Source of the DNA: Guptibacillus hwajinpoensis
GTDB lineage: Bacteria; Bacillota; Bacilli; Bacillales; Guptibacillaceae
DNA length: 64,000 nucleotides
Reading direction: 5' to 3'
Assembly: GCF_020524165.1 (NCBI RefSeq)
Contig: NZ_JAIVKU010000005.1
Location: 62,001 to 126,000, forward strand
The notes beneath the pieces are model-generated. The model was not told the DNA's origin. It saw only the letters and a list, made by a program, of their open reading frames with translations, and did no database searches. This document shows, piece by piece, positions 24,906-33,610 of this stretch (position 1 is its first letter; every line of letters starts with the position of its first letter). The translations under genes and the position numbers were made by a program.

Positions 24906-25300
24906 TAGTTAACGAGACGTTGTGCCTCTTGAAGTTGGAATGTACGAACTTTTCTTGGTAGAAAACGACGAATTTCGTCTTCATTATAACCAACTTGAAG
25001 TCGTTTTTCATCCAAAATAATTGGACGGCGAAGTAGCCCTGGATGCTCGCTAATCAATTCAAACAATTCCTGCAAAGAAACCGTATCAAGATTTAAGTTT
25101 AATTCCTGGAATGTTTTAGAGCGAGTTGATATAATTTCATCTGTTCCATCTTCCGTCATTCGTAAAATTTCTTTCACTTCTTCGATCGTTAGAGGCTCAG
25201 AAAAAATATTTCGTTCTGTAAAAGGAATATCATGCTCTTGCAACCACGCTTTTGCTTTTCGGCAAGATGTGCAGCTTGGAGATGTATAGAGTGTTACCAT
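24905..25300 (-). CDS. spxA: Transcriptional regulator Spx
   Basis: An ArsC-fold protein that binds the RNA polymerase alpha C-terminal domain and activates the thiol-stress regulon. 131 residues from ATG 25300, six bases after AAAGGAG; the longer frame lacks a ribosome site. [20 protein letters not shown] carries the redox switch Cys10-x-x-Cys13. RRPII, with the Arg-Pro-Ile of the ArsC fold, and an [11 protein letters not shown] region follow. The C-terminus (QEAQRLVN) is where YjbH and ClpXP act. In B. subtilis spx follows yjbC in one operon; here an efflux operon separates them. Confidence 0.96.
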   Translation of the reverse strand: MVTLYTSPSCTSCRKAKAWLQEHDIPFTERNIFSEPLTIEEVKEILRMTEDGTDEIISTRSKTFQELNLNLDTVSLQELFELISEHPGLLRRPIILDEKRLQVGYNEDEIRRFLPRKVRTFQLQEAQRLVN

Positions 25301-25368
25301 AAGGAATTGCTCCTTTCTATAAGTAAACGTCAAATCCACATTAGAAAAATTATCTTTTCACAATTTGT

Positions 25369-25374
25369 ATTATA
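25369..25374 (-). promoter_or_regulatory. Candidate -10 element for spx
   Basis: TATAAT on the minus strand, 68 bases before the spx ATG. No clear -35 was seen at 17 bases; spx promoters are often repressed (PerR, YodB) or dependent on alternative sigma factors. Confidence 0.35.
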
Positions 25375-25420
25375 CTACAATTCTTATCAAATAAATAGGG
25401 GATGACAAAAATTACATAAA

Positions 25421-25442
25421 AGCTATACAATAGCTATACAAT
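25421..25442. repeat. Tandem 11-mer AGCTATACAAT x2 between spx and the efflux operon
   Basis: Two perfect adjacent copies of AGCTATACAAT in the 282-base divergent intergenic region. The 11-base period (about one helical turn) suits side-by-side binding of a regulator. Confidence 0.5.
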
Positions 25443-25582
25443 TAGTTAAACCTAACTCCTATATTCCCCATTTCCGAGTATCCAAACCTGTATTGTTTTA
25501 AAAATGTTTAAATTTCACGCTAAAAAAGTTTTGTTCACATGATACGATTCGTAAGAGATACACTAATTCTGAGGTGAATAAT

Positions 25583-26785
25583 ATGAAAAAGGCCGTTTTT
25601 CTTGCCAGTATGCTTGTCTTTGCAAGCGCTTGTACAACAGAAGAGATTACTAACCAAGAAACGTCGAATGAACCAATACCGGTAGAAGTGGCATCAGTCG
25701 AACAAAAAGATCTTTCAAACGATCTTGAATTATCCGGACAAGCTACACCTGGTGTAACGATCCCTCTCGCTGCCCCTTCTCCCCTTAAAGTAACAGAAAT
25801 TAACGTTTCCGTTGGAAGTACGGTTGAAAAAGGGGATTTGATCGCTGCACTGGACGATTCAACAGCAAGAGAAAATGTCAATCAACTTGCAAATGCTGTG
25901 AACGAACTGGAGAAAGCTGTTAACCAAGCGAAAGAGCTATCAGGACAAGCTGAAAAAAGTGCACAGGAACTGAAAAATCTTCAGTCAGAATTAAATCAAT
26001 CTCTTGAGCGCTCGAAAGAACTTCTAAGTGAGTTGGATTCTGAAGAGGTGACGGCAGCTGATGTGTTAAAAGAAAGCCTTGAAGTAACGATTAAGCAAGC
26101 GCAATTATCTCAGGCAGCAACACAGGTACCTTCTATGTCTGCTGGAAATGTGACACAGTTAGAAACACAGCTTTCTGAAACAAAAGCAAGTTTAAATCAA
26201 GCTCAAGATGTATTAAATGCAACAACGATTGAATCTCCTATTAACGGGATTGTTTCTCAAATTAATGCAGAAGAAAACGCAGCGGCTGTTCCAAGTACGC
26301 CTCTTGCTGTTGTCGTTAATTTAAATCCAATTAAAGCGACATTTCAAGTTAATAGCTTTCAAATATCGCAGTTAAAAAAGGATCAAGATGTAAAGATTAC
26401 GTTCGATGGAGTGGACGGAACATTTGATGGAAAATTAAATGCGATTCCCCCGACCGCTAATGAACAAACGGGCTCGTTTCTCATTGAAATCCCTCTTGAT
26501 AATAAAGACTTGAAAATTAAAGGCGGGATGAAAGCAACGGCCACTATTCAAACGGATGTCATTGAGAATGCCATCATTGTACCGAAAGAATCGATCGTCT
26601 ATGGTGACGAAGAAACATTTGTGTACATACCTCAAGGTAAAAAAGTAAAACAAGTAAATGTTGAACTTGGCACAGAAACGAACGAAAACATCCAAATTAC
26701 AAGCGGCCTTTCAAAAGGGGATCAAGTGATTACTAAAGGGAAAGATCGCTTAAATGAGGCATCCGAAATCCAGGTACAGAAGTGA
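25583..26785 (+). CDS. RND efflux periplasmic-adaptor-type lipoprotein (membrane fusion protein)
   Basis: The adaptor subunit of an efflux pump. 400 residues from ATG 25583, which follows GAGGTGA. An N-terminal lipoprotein signal (KKAVFLASMLVFASAC, lipobox ASAC) should anchor it outside the membrane. It then has a first biotinyl-lipoyl half (PLKVTEINVSVGSTVEKGDLIAALD), a long Gln/Glu/Lys-rich coiled-coil hairpin (~95-205), the second lipoyl half (ATTIESPINGIVSQINAEENAAA), a beta-barrel and a membrane-proximal end (VPKESIVYGDEETFVYI). It is cotranscribed with the RND transporter 11 bases downstream. The substrate is unknown. Confidence 0.93.
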   Translation: MKKAVFLASMLVFASACTTEEITNQETSNEPIPVEVASVEQKDLSNDLELSGQATPGVTIPLAAPSPLKVTEINVSVGSTVEKGDLIAALDDSTARENVNQLANAVNELEKAVNQAKELSGQAEKSAQELKNLQSELNQSLERSKELLSELDSEEVTAADVLKESLEVTIKQAQLSQAATQVPSMSAGNVTQLETQLSETKASLNQAQDVLNATTIESPINGIVSQINAEENAAAVPSTPLAVVVNLNPIKATFQVNSFQISQLKKDQDVKITFDGVDGTFDGKLNAIPPTANEQTGSFLIEIPLDNKDLKIKGGMKATATIQTDVIENAIIVPKESIVYGDEETFVYIPQGKKVKQVNVELGTETNENIQITSGLSKGDQVITKGKDRLNEASEIQVQK

Positions 26786-26796
26786 GTTGAGTCCAT

Positions 26797-29700
26797 ATGA
26801 ATATTGCTAAGCTTTCCGTGTTTCGCCCCATCGCCATGGGGATGGTCATTATTTTCATTCTCATTATCGGAACCGTTTCACTTCGAAACATGCCAGTCGA
26901 CCTTTTTCCGGATTTAACGTTTCCTGTTGCTGCGGTAACCGTTACGTATGAAGGCGCTGGACCGGAGGAGGTTGAGAATCTACTTGCCTCTCCTCTTGAA
27001 AATGTAATGGGTACTCTTCCAAATGTTGAAAGCATCTCCTCTGTTTCGCAAAATGGCGGAGCATTGATTCTCGTCTCCTTTGAATGGGGAACAGATATGG
27101 ATTTTGCTACCCTGAACATGCGAGAACAAATTGACGCTGTGCGGGACTCTCTTCCATCTGAAGTTCCCATCCCAAAAGTTTTACGATTTAATCCAAGTGA
27201 TATTCCAATTATGCAGCTCGGTGTCGCTGGATCAGAAGAAGACCTTACTGCTGTCAAAAAAGTGATTGAAGATCAAATCAAACCATCACTGGATTCCGTT
27301 CCAGGTGTTGCTGCCGTTAATATTGAAGGACAGCTTGAAAAAGAAATTCGATTAACGGCTGATCCAGATAAACTTAGTCAATACGGGGTTACGCTGACCA
27401 ACTTGCAACAGCTTATCGGATCAGAAAACCTTAACTTACCTAGTGGATCCATCGAAACCGAAAATAAAAATCTTCCGCTACGGGTAACTGGTGAGTTTGA
27501 ATCTGTAGATGATCTCAAAAACTTGGCTGTGCCAACGAAGAACGGTACGGTAAAACTAGATCAGCTCGTTGAAATTGAAGAGAAAATGAAGCCTGCTGTT
27601 CAAGAAAGCTACTTAAACGGGGAGCCTGCAATTGGCTTTTCAATCCAGAAGCAATCAGGCGCCAATACCGTTCAGGTTGTTAACCAAATCAATGACAAGC
27701 TTGAAGAAATAGAGCCTTCCCTTCCAGAAAACATGGAAATTAAAACAGTGTTTGATCAAGCCAAATTTATCAACCAATCAATCCGAGCGGTTGTGTGGAA
27801 CATTATTATTGGAAGTCTGTTAGCTGCTGCAGTGCTTTATTTGTTTTTACGAAATATACGAAGCACGTTGATTATTGGTCTTTCCATCCCGATTTCAATC
27901 GTAGGTGCGTTCATATTAATGTACTTTTCAGGTCAAACCATCAACCTTCTTACACTCGGAGGACTGGCTCTTGGGGTTGGAATGATGGTCGACAATTCGA
28001 TCGTTATTCTTGAGAACATTTATCGACTAAGGCAAGAGGGGAAATCCCTTAAGGAGGCTGCTGTTGAAGGAACGAAAGAAGTGGGTAGCGCCATTATCGC
28101 TTCGACACTCACGACTGTTGTCGTCTTTCTGCCAATTGTTTTTGTAACGGGTCTTGCTGCTCAGCTCTTTAAGCCACTGGCACTTGCTGTTACCTATTCC
28201 CTATTGGCCTCACTATTTACAGCTCTTATTATCGTTCCATTGCTCTCTTCACTCTTAATGAATCGAAACGAATCAAAATCCATTTTCCAATTAAAATTCG
28301 ATCGTGTGAACAATTGGTACAGACGCGTATTGGATAAAACATTAACCCATCCTAAAAAAACGGTTGGCGCTACCGTCTTGCTTTTAGCTATTTCGGCTGC
28401 AGGAGCTCCTTTTATTGGAACTGAATTTCTACCTGCGCAGGATCAAAGTTTCGTGAACATTTCAGCGAATCTTCCTGCGGGAAGCTCATTAGAAGCAACT
28501 GAAAATGTTACGGAAGAAATTGATAACGTGTTAAAGTCCATTCCTGAAGTTGACCTATCCTATTTAACAGCAGGCGGTACCGATAATTTTAGTGTTGGTG
28601 CGGGAAGTCAGACAAATCGAGCTACTTATAGCGTGCTTCTTGTGCCTATTAATGAGCGAAATCAGTCCGATCTTGAAGTAGCAGAAGATATTAGAAAGGA
28701 ACTGAAAAGGATACCTAATGCCGATATATCTGTATCGGCTAGTGACTCAGGGTTTAGTGCTGATCCCATTTCCATTAACATTATCGGACCAGACCTTGAT
28801 GTCTTAAAAGAGCTATCAGATGATGTGATGACGAGCATTTCAGAAGTGGATGGTGTAAGAGAACCAACTTCGAGTATTGAATCCAACAATCCTGAAGTTC
28901 AAATTCTGATCGATCGGGAGAAAGCAGCTAGTTATGGAATTGGAAGTTCTCAGATTTCAACAGCAATTTCAAATGCCACGAAAGGACTTGTAGCGAGCAA
29001 CCTAGCTCGAGATGGTAATCAGCTCGATATTCGCCTCGCAGTGGAAGATAAGTATACAGATTCACTTGATTCGCTCTCCAGTCTTTTAATTGAAACACAG
29101 ACTGGTGAAAAAATCCCTCTCTCTGCTGTAGCAGATATTGAACGAGGTCTAGGTCCTTCCGAAATTACTCGTACAGACCGACTGAGACAAGTTGAAATCA
29201 CGGCTAGTTTGTTAGGGAGAGATCTTGGAACAGTGACCGACGAAATTCGAGAAAAGCTCGTGAAAGATGTTCCACTACCAGGTAATTCATATAAAATTAC
29301 GTTTGGCGGCCAGGATGAACAAATGAATGATGCTTTCTTTAAGTTGTCCGGCGCACTCGCTCTCGCCATCGTTCTTGTTTACATGGTGATGGCAGGACAA
29401 TTTGAATCCTTTCTCTATCCGTTCATTATCATGTTCTCTGTCCCGTTAACCGCCATCGGTATAATTTTCGGCTTACTCATTTCCTTCCAGCCTCTTGGAG
29501 TTGGATCGCTCGTTGGAATGCTAATTTTAACTGGAATCGTTGTAAATAACGCAATTGTTCTCGTTGATTATATTAATAAACTTCGTGAGACAGGAATGAA
29601 TACGCGAGAAGCGATACTAGAAGCCGGTCCTATTCGTTTACGACCAATCCTGATGACAGCCTTAACAACGATTCTTGGCCTTGTCCCGTTATCATTAGGC

Positions 29701-29877
29701 TTTGGAGAAGGAACGGAAATTCAACAGCCTATGGCCATTGTGATCGTATTCGGGTTAAGCGTTGCTACTTTTATTACGCTTGTTTTCATTCCCGTTGTGT
29801 ATTACTTGATTGACCTTCGCCGTCAAAAACGATTAGAGAAAAAAATGGAATCCATTGAAAAAACCGAAAGCCGTTAA
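26797..29877 (+). CDS. AcrB/SwrC-type RND efflux transporter
   Basis: A proton-driven exporter of the hydrophobe/amphiphile RND superfamily. 1026 residues with the usual duplicated layout: a first helix (FRPIAMGMVIIFILIIGTVSL), a large extracytoplasmic loop, helices 2-6 with GGLALGVGMMVDNSIVILENI (proton-relay Asp), a second loop from ~540, and final helices (GMLILTGIVVNNAIVLVDYIN, RPILMTALTTILGLVPLSLG). B. subtilis SwrC, which exports surfactin, is the nearest Bacillus type known to me. A Gram-positive has no outer membrane partner. The pair interrupts the yjbC-spx order, so it is probably an acquired or relocated operon. Confidence 0.94.
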   Translation: MNIAKLSVFRPIAMGMVIIFILIIGTVSLRNMPVDLFPDLTFPVAAVTVTYEGAGPEEVENLLASPLENVMGTLPNVESISSVSQNGGALILVSFEWGTDMDFATLNMREQIDAVRDSLPSEVPIPKVLRFNPSDIPIMQLGVAGSEEDLTAVKKVIEDQIKPSLDSVPGVAAVNIEGQLEKEIRLTADPDKLSQYGVTLTNLQQLIGSENLNLPSGSIETENKNLPLRVTGEFESVDDLKNLAVPTKNGTVKLDQLVEIEEKMKPAVQESYLNGEPAIGFSIQKQSGANTVQVVNQINDKLEEIEPSLPENMEIKTVFDQAKFINQSIRAVVWNIIIGSLLAAAVLYLFLRNIRSTLIIGLSIPISIVGAFILMYFSGQTINLLTLGGLALGVGMMVDNSIVILENIYRLRQEGKSLKEAAVEGTKEVGSAIIASTLTTVVVFLPIVFVTGLAAQLFKPLALAVTYSLLASLFTALIIVPLLSSLLMNRNESKSIFQLKFDRVNNWYRRVLDKTLTHPKKTVGATVLLLAISAAGAPFIGTEFLPAQDQSFVNISANLPAGSSLEATENVTEEIDNVLKSIPEVDLSYLTAGGTDNFSVGAGSQTNRATYSVLLVPINERNQSDLEVAEDIRKELKRIPNADISVSASDSGFSADPISINIIGPDLDVLKELSDDVMTSISEVDGVREPTSSIESNNPEVQILIDREKAASYGIGSSQISTAISNATKGLVASNLARDGNQLDIRLAVEDKYTDSLDSLSSLLIETQTGEKIPLSAVADIERGLGPSEITRTDRLRQVEITASLLGRDLGTVTDEIREKLVKDVPLPGNSYKITFGGQDEQMNDAFFKLSGALALAIVLVYMVMAGQFESFLYPFIIMFSVPLTAIGIIFGLLISFQPLGVGSLVGMLILTGIVVNNAIVLVDYINKLRETGMNTREAILEAGPIRLRPILMTALTTILGLVPLSLGFGEGTEIQQPMAIVIVFGLSVATFITLVFIPVVYYLIDLRRQKRLEKKMESIEKTESR

Positions 29878-29895
29878 TGGCTTTCGGTTTTTTTT
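29857..29895 (+). terminator. Rho-independent terminator of the RND operon
   Basis: AAAACCGAAAGCC / GGCTTTCGGTTTT stem followed by T-run; it overlaps the last codons of the transporter. Confidence 0.93.
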
Positions 29896-29906
29896 AATTG
29901 CTAGCG

Positions 29907-30035
29907 TTAAGCAGATGTTCTCGTATTTGAGGCGGGCTCTTTCGAAGACTGCGGTTTCCAGGTTTTCCAGCGTCTTTTCAATAAATCCTTCAACCATTCG
30001 CGCTTCTTTTGCTTTTTCTTCTCACGATTCTTCAT
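29907..30035 (-). CDS. Small, highly basic protein
   Basis: 42 residues starting MKNREKKKQKKREWLKDLL, with about a third Lys or Arg and three Trp. AGGAGGG lies nine bases before the ATG. No family is recognised. It could bind nucleic acid or the membrane surface. It lies downstream of yjbC on the same strand, 33 bases away, and may be cotranscribed. Confidence 0.6.
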   Translation of the reverse strand: MKNREKKKQKKREWLKDLLKRRWKTWKPQSSKEPASNTRTSA

Positions 30036-30068
30036 AAGAAGTTTCCCTCCTGATCGAAAACCATTCTC

Positions 30069-30632
30069 TTACTCTTCAATAAGTTCCTTCTCTTCTTTAA
30101 GGCTTAGTACCTCTTCTACAGGCTGATAAGATGCACCGTATAGCTGTTGATCCTTATAGGTGTGAATCTCTTGATACGTATGTTTCATGGCTTCATATAT
30201 TTCTTTCTCACCAGCTTCACTTGGTGACCAGTATAAGATCTCCATTTCATTAATCTCATTCGTAGCAAGAGATCTTCTTCGATACCCAATTGACTTTGCA
30301 TGTTTGAAACCTTCTCGCAAATAAAAGCGCTGTCTTTTTTCGGTATCCGTTTCTTCATAATCAACTGGCTCTACTTCAAGGACAATTGGCTTCTTCTTTT
30401 CTTTCAGCTTTTCAATTAATTTCTTTCCTAGCCCCTGACCTCTGGCATCCCTGGAAACGAAAATATAGTCCACGAATATGAAATCAGGAAGATCGGCATA
30501 CATTAGAACATGGTGCGGTCCCTCGTCCTTAATGTAAATGTCACCCTTTTCTTCCAATAGCAAGTCCATATGCTCTTTTGATTTCATCTCTTCAATGGGG
30601 AAATATTGCTTCAGCTTCTCATACCAGTTCAT
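30069..30632 (-). CDS. yjbC: GNAT-family acetyltransferase YjbC
   Basis: 187 residues closely following B. subtilis YjbC: MNWYEKLKQYFPIEEMKSKEHM, IYIKDEGPHHVLMYADLPDFIFVDYIFVS, the acetyl-CoA loop RDARGQGLGKKLIEKL, LEVEPVDYEETDTEKRQRFYLREGFKHA, and IGYRRRSLATNEINEMEILYWSP. GGGAG precedes the ATG. In B. subtilis yjbC is cotranscribed with spx and induced by stress; here the RND operon lies between. The acceptor is unknown. Confidence 0.92.
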   Translation of the reverse strand: MNWYEKLKQYFPIEEMKSKEHMDLLLEEKGDIYIKDEGPHHVLMYADLPDFIFVDYIFVSRDARGQGLGKKLIEKLKEKKKPIVLEVEPVDYEETDTEKRQRFYLREGFKHAKSIGYRRRSLATNEINEMEILYWSPSEAGEKEIYEAMKHTYQEIHTYKDQQLYGASYQPVEEVLSLKEEKELIEE

Positions 30633-30784
30633 TGATCTACTCCCTTATAATGAATTCTTCCCTATAAGTATAACACATTTATCCAGTAAGATAGTGCTAG
30701 ACGGGCTATTCGATATTTTCCCCTCTTCTTTCATAAGTAAACATTTCGTACACTTAAACTAAATGATGGATAAGGAGGGTGAAC

Positions 30785-30964
30785 ATGAATTTCTATAGTG
30801 AATTTCTTTTGTTAGCCATTCTAATCATTAGCTTTACTGCTTTTGTGGCAATCGTATTAAACACATTTGGTCATCTCTTATTTAATAAGAAAAAGAATAC
30901 TTATCAAAAACCACTGCATAACAGTCAAAAAAACTGGAAGACTTTATTAGAAGATCACTCTTAA
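30785..30964 (+). CDS. Small single-pass membrane protein
   Basis: 59 residues from ATG 30785 after AAGGAGGGTGAAC (the GTG at 30779 lies inside the Shine-Dalgarno). One N-terminal membrane helix (FLLLAILIISFTAFVAIVL) and a polar, basic tail (FNKKKNTYQKPLHNSQKNW). No family recognised. It is divergent from yjbC. Confidence 0.65.
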   Translation: MNFYSEFLLLAILIISFTAFVAIVLNTFGHLLFNKKKNTYQKPLHNSQKNWKTLLEDHS

Positions 30965-30965
30965 T

Positions 30966-30993
30966 GAAAAAAGACCGCCATATTTGCGGTCTT
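30966..30993 (-). terminator. Rho-independent terminator
   Basis: AAGACCGC / GCGGTCTT stem followed by TTTTTC on the minus strand; it ends the glycoside-hydrolase-like gene. Confidence 0.85.
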
Positions 30994-31005
30994 CAGACGA
31001 ATAAA

Positions 31006-32214
31006 TTAAGGTGTATAATCAACATTCTTTGTATAACTATTACTTGCATCCCATAAAAGGAACTCATTAATACCATTGTCTTTCAGGGCTTTAATTTGCG
31101 CTTCGACTTCTGCTTTACCATAGTTTAGATAGTTACCGCTGCCTAAATAGCTTGCAGTAAAATCCTGAATCCATGGACGGCTTGTAGGCGCATCATCAAG
31201 CTTTCCTAACACTTCATTCTCAACTTTTGCATATTCGTTAACTAAGTTATAAGGCTCAAGATCTGGTTTAGCTATGCCAAAGTAAGATCCCCAGTGACTT
31301 GGATAAATCATTGATGAAATCACATCGACATTGCTAGAAATTTTCGAGAAGTTTTGTCCAATTCCAGGCGCTTCAGGAATCGTTGCTGAGTATCCAAAAA
31401 TATCAACGGATACATCAACATCGTACTGTTCAAGTTTTGCATTCGCGTATGCAACAAAATCGGTTACAGCCTGAACTCGTTTCTGCACATTGTCCATGTC
31501 CATATCGGCATACTTACCCATCGTATATTCCAGTGTATCTTCACGTGTTTCAAATCCTTCAGGGAAACGAACATAGTCGAATTGGATTTCTTTAAAGCCC
31601 ATTTTCGCAGCTTCAATTGCGATTTGCACGTTATAGTCCCAAACTTCTTCTTTAAATGGATTTACAAACGCTTCTCCACGTCCATTTTTCCAAATTGATC
31701 CGCCTTCTTTATAAGAAAGTTCTGGTCTCGCTTCTGCAAGAACTGTATCCTTAAATACTACGACTCTCGCAATTGGATAAATGTTGTTTTTCTCCATTTC
31801 TTCCAATACACTGCGTGGATCTTTCATATAAGGTTTACCAATCTCATATTCTGCTAATGGAGAGTCCTTCTTAGGTTCATATGTAAGGTTACCAAAATCA
31901 TCTTTAAAATCGATGACCATCGCATTTAAGTCAGTTGAATTCACAAATTTCGTCAATTTACTAAATCGACTTCCACCAGCGGAATTTCCTGTTACATAAA
32001 TACCTCTTACAGCATCTGGATACTTAAAATCGAGTCCAGAATCATAAACGAATCTTGGAAGGCGATCTGGAAGTGTTAATTCTTTTTTTTCTACCTCAAA
32101 ACCTTTAAGATTTGTCGCGGATCGTGCATCTTCTGCCAAAACAGTTTGTCCGAACACAGAAAATAACAACACCGACGCGAACAGGCTTTTCAACCCAAGT
32201 TTAAAAATACGCAC
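31006..32214 (-). CDS. Secreted putative glycoside hydrolase (DUF4015 type)
   Basis: 402 residues. A signal peptide (RIFKLGLKSLFASVLLFSVFGQTVLAED) is cleaved after ~27 residues. The rest follows the DUF4015 TIM-barrel pattern: RGIYVTGNSAGGSRFSKL, NAMVIDFKDDFGNLTYEP, PIARVVVFKD, MGFKEIQFDYVRFPEG (likely active-site acidic residues), VSVDIFGYSA and SSMIYPSHW, ending NEFLLWDASN. The family is related to alpha-amylase-like or polysaccharide-degrading hydrolases; no substrate is established. It would act at the cell wall or outside. It has its own terminator and no obvious operon partner. Confidence 0.87.
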   Translation of the reverse strand: MRIFKLGLKSLFASVLLFSVFGQTVLAEDARSATNLKGFEVEKKELTLPDRLPRFVYDSGLDFKYPDAVRGIYVTGNSAGGSRFSKLTKFVNSTDLNAMVIDFKDDFGNLTYEPKKDSPLAEYEIGKPYMKDPRSVLEEMEKNNIYPIARVVVFKDTVLAEARPELSYKEGGSIWKNGRGEAFVNPFKEEVWDYNVQIAIEAAKMGFKEIQFDYVRFPEGFETREDTLEYTMGKYADMDMDNVQKRVQAVTDFVAYANAKLEQYDVDVSVDIFGYSATIPEAPGIGQNFSKISSNVDVISSMIYPSHWGSYFGIAKPDLEPYNLVNEYAKVENEVLGKLDDAPTSRPWIQDFTASYLGSGNYLNYGKAEVEAQIKALKDNGINEFLLWDASNSYTKNVDYTP

Positions 32215-32392
32215 AGCTTCTCTCCCCTTTATTAGTTTGCCTTCTCTATTATAAGATGAATATACAGTCTTTGAAAGAACTTCCAGTAAAATTTCTAAAG
32301 TCTTTTTCTTGAACGTTCATAATTGATTTATTTTTCACTAGCTGGTATGATGATTAGAAAAATAAATTTAAGTCGGTTAGGAGGCCATTACC

Positions 32393-32929
32393 ATGAGAAA
32401 CGTAACCTTATCAGATATATTCCAACTTCCATTTGCACGCAAATACCTTAAGCGAGCAGGACTGGCTCATGCGATTACTGTGGCCAAACACGCTTATCAT
32501 TTTGCAAACAAACTAGAAGTAAATCCTGATCTTGCTACCAAAGCGGCTTTGCTTCATGATATCGGCCACTATACGTGGTACCGTAATGGAAAGTGGGACT
32601 ATAACTTATATAAGCAAAACGACATTCACGCAATTAAAGGTGCCGAACGAGCACATAAAATGTTGATTCGTTTAGGTGAAAATCCTGTTGCAGCGAAAGA
32701 AATTGCCGTTGCCATTCTCTTTCATACAGATTCCTACTTCCTTGGCACTGTCAATCGCAATGCCCTTCAAGAAGTTGTTGCAATGGCTGATGAAGCTGAT
32801 GAAGAGCCGGGTGGCAATCACCACTATAAAGTGATGTCCGAAGAAGAGGCAAGCCTAGAACTTTCATCACTTGACCAGCTAGTTGAAAAAAGCTTGAACA
32901 ATCAAACGAAATGGCAGCAAAGTGTGTAA
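32393..32929 (+). CDS. HD-domain metal-dependent phosphohydrolase
   Basis: 178 residues. The HD motif LAHAITVAKHAYHF ... AALLHDIGHYTW, the later H of DIHAIKGAERAHKML and the VAMADEADE Asp make the His-Asp metal site. Related proteins hydrolyse nucleotides; the substrate is unknown. AGGAGG precedes the ATG. It is convergent with the next gene, six bases apart, with no clear terminator between. Confidence 0.85.
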   Translation: MRNVTLSDIFQLPFARKYLKRAGLAHAITVAKHAYHFANKLEVNPDLATKAALLHDIGHYTWYRNGKWDYNLYKQNDIHAIKGAERAHKMLIRLGENPVAAKEIAVAILFHTDSYFLGTVNRNALQEVVAMADEADEEPGGNHHYKVMSEEEASLELSSLDQLVEKSLNNQTKWQQSV

Positions 32930-32935
32930 GTTTTA

Positions 32936-33331
32936 TTATGCCAGTTCGCGCAGGAAAGGGATCTCGATCCGTAATTCCCTTTCATCCCTTTCCACCACCT
33001 TCCCTTCCCATTTTTTTAGAAATTTCTCTCCTAAGCTAGTAGCTGGAATACGCATTCTTAATCTTTCTTCATTCTGTTTCTTAGCTAACTTCACTATAAA
33101 ATCGTAAAGACCCCACCTTTTTTCTTCTTCTCCTTTAAAATAAAACTCCATTAATTCAACCTGTGCTTTACCTGTTTCAAACCATAAATAACCGACTGTT
33201 TGGTCTTTTTCTTCAAACAGGTATATTGTAGAATAAGGTGAAGGTTCCTTATCGTTACTTCCACCATTTTCAGACCTGATTAATTTTAGTGATTTATGAT
33301 CAAATTCAGGATTAAATGGGTAGAAAATCAT
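32936..33331 (-). CDS. Hypothetical protein, possibly a divergent GNAT fold
   Basis: 131 residues from ATG 33331, which follows GGAGGGAG; the longer frame to 33451 lacks a start signal. The order of strands and helices (YSTIYLFEEKDQTVGYLWF, VELMEFYFKGEEEKRWGLYDFIVKLAKKQNEERLRMRIP, LGEKFLKKWEGKVVER) resembles a GNAT acetyltransferase, but the acetyl-CoA loop R/QxxGxG/A is not recognisable. No symbol can be given. Confidence 0.65.
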   Translation of the reverse strand: MIFYPFNPEFDHKSLKLIRSENGGSNDKEPSPYSTIYLFEEKDQTVGYLWFETGKAQVELMEFYFKGEEEKRWGLYDFIVKLAKKQNEERLRMRIPATSLGEKFLKKWEGKVVERDERELRIEIPFLRELA

Positions 33332-33395
33332 GTGCTCCCTCCTCTTTATTTTCGTTAAGCTATAACGACCGACTGCATAATTCAAAGGAGTTCTT

Positions 33396-33572
33396 ATGTC
33401 AAAATTAAAAATTAGTTTACTCGTTTCTACTTTTATTCTATGTGCTCTCATATTAGTAGACTATTCGCTGCCTAAAGACTTATCCCTTTACATAAAAGGA
33501 TTTCTTATTGTCCCTGTTGTTCTCTATAGCGCTTATCTTGTGACAAAATTTAAAAACAAAAAAGAACGATAA
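33396..33572 (+). CDS. Small two-helix membrane protein
   Basis: 58 residues with two hydrophobic stretches (ISLLVSTFILCALILVDYSL and IKGFLIVPVVLYSAYLV) and a lysine-rich end. AAAGGAG lies five bases before the ATG, and a terminator begins at its stop. No family recognised. Confidence 0.65.
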   Translation: MSKLKISLLVSTFILCALILVDYSLPKDLSLYIKGFLIVPVVLYSAYLVTKFKNKKER

Positions 33573-33605
33573 AAGGACCGCATTTCAATTGAAATGCGGT
33601 CCTTA
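33572..33605. terminator. Bidirectional terminator (palindrome)
   Basis: AAGGACCGCATTTCAA / TTGAAATGCGGTCCTT perfect 32-base palindrome with T-run on the minus strand; it ends opp and the small membrane gene. Confidence 0.9.
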
Positions 33606-33610
33606 GCGGT

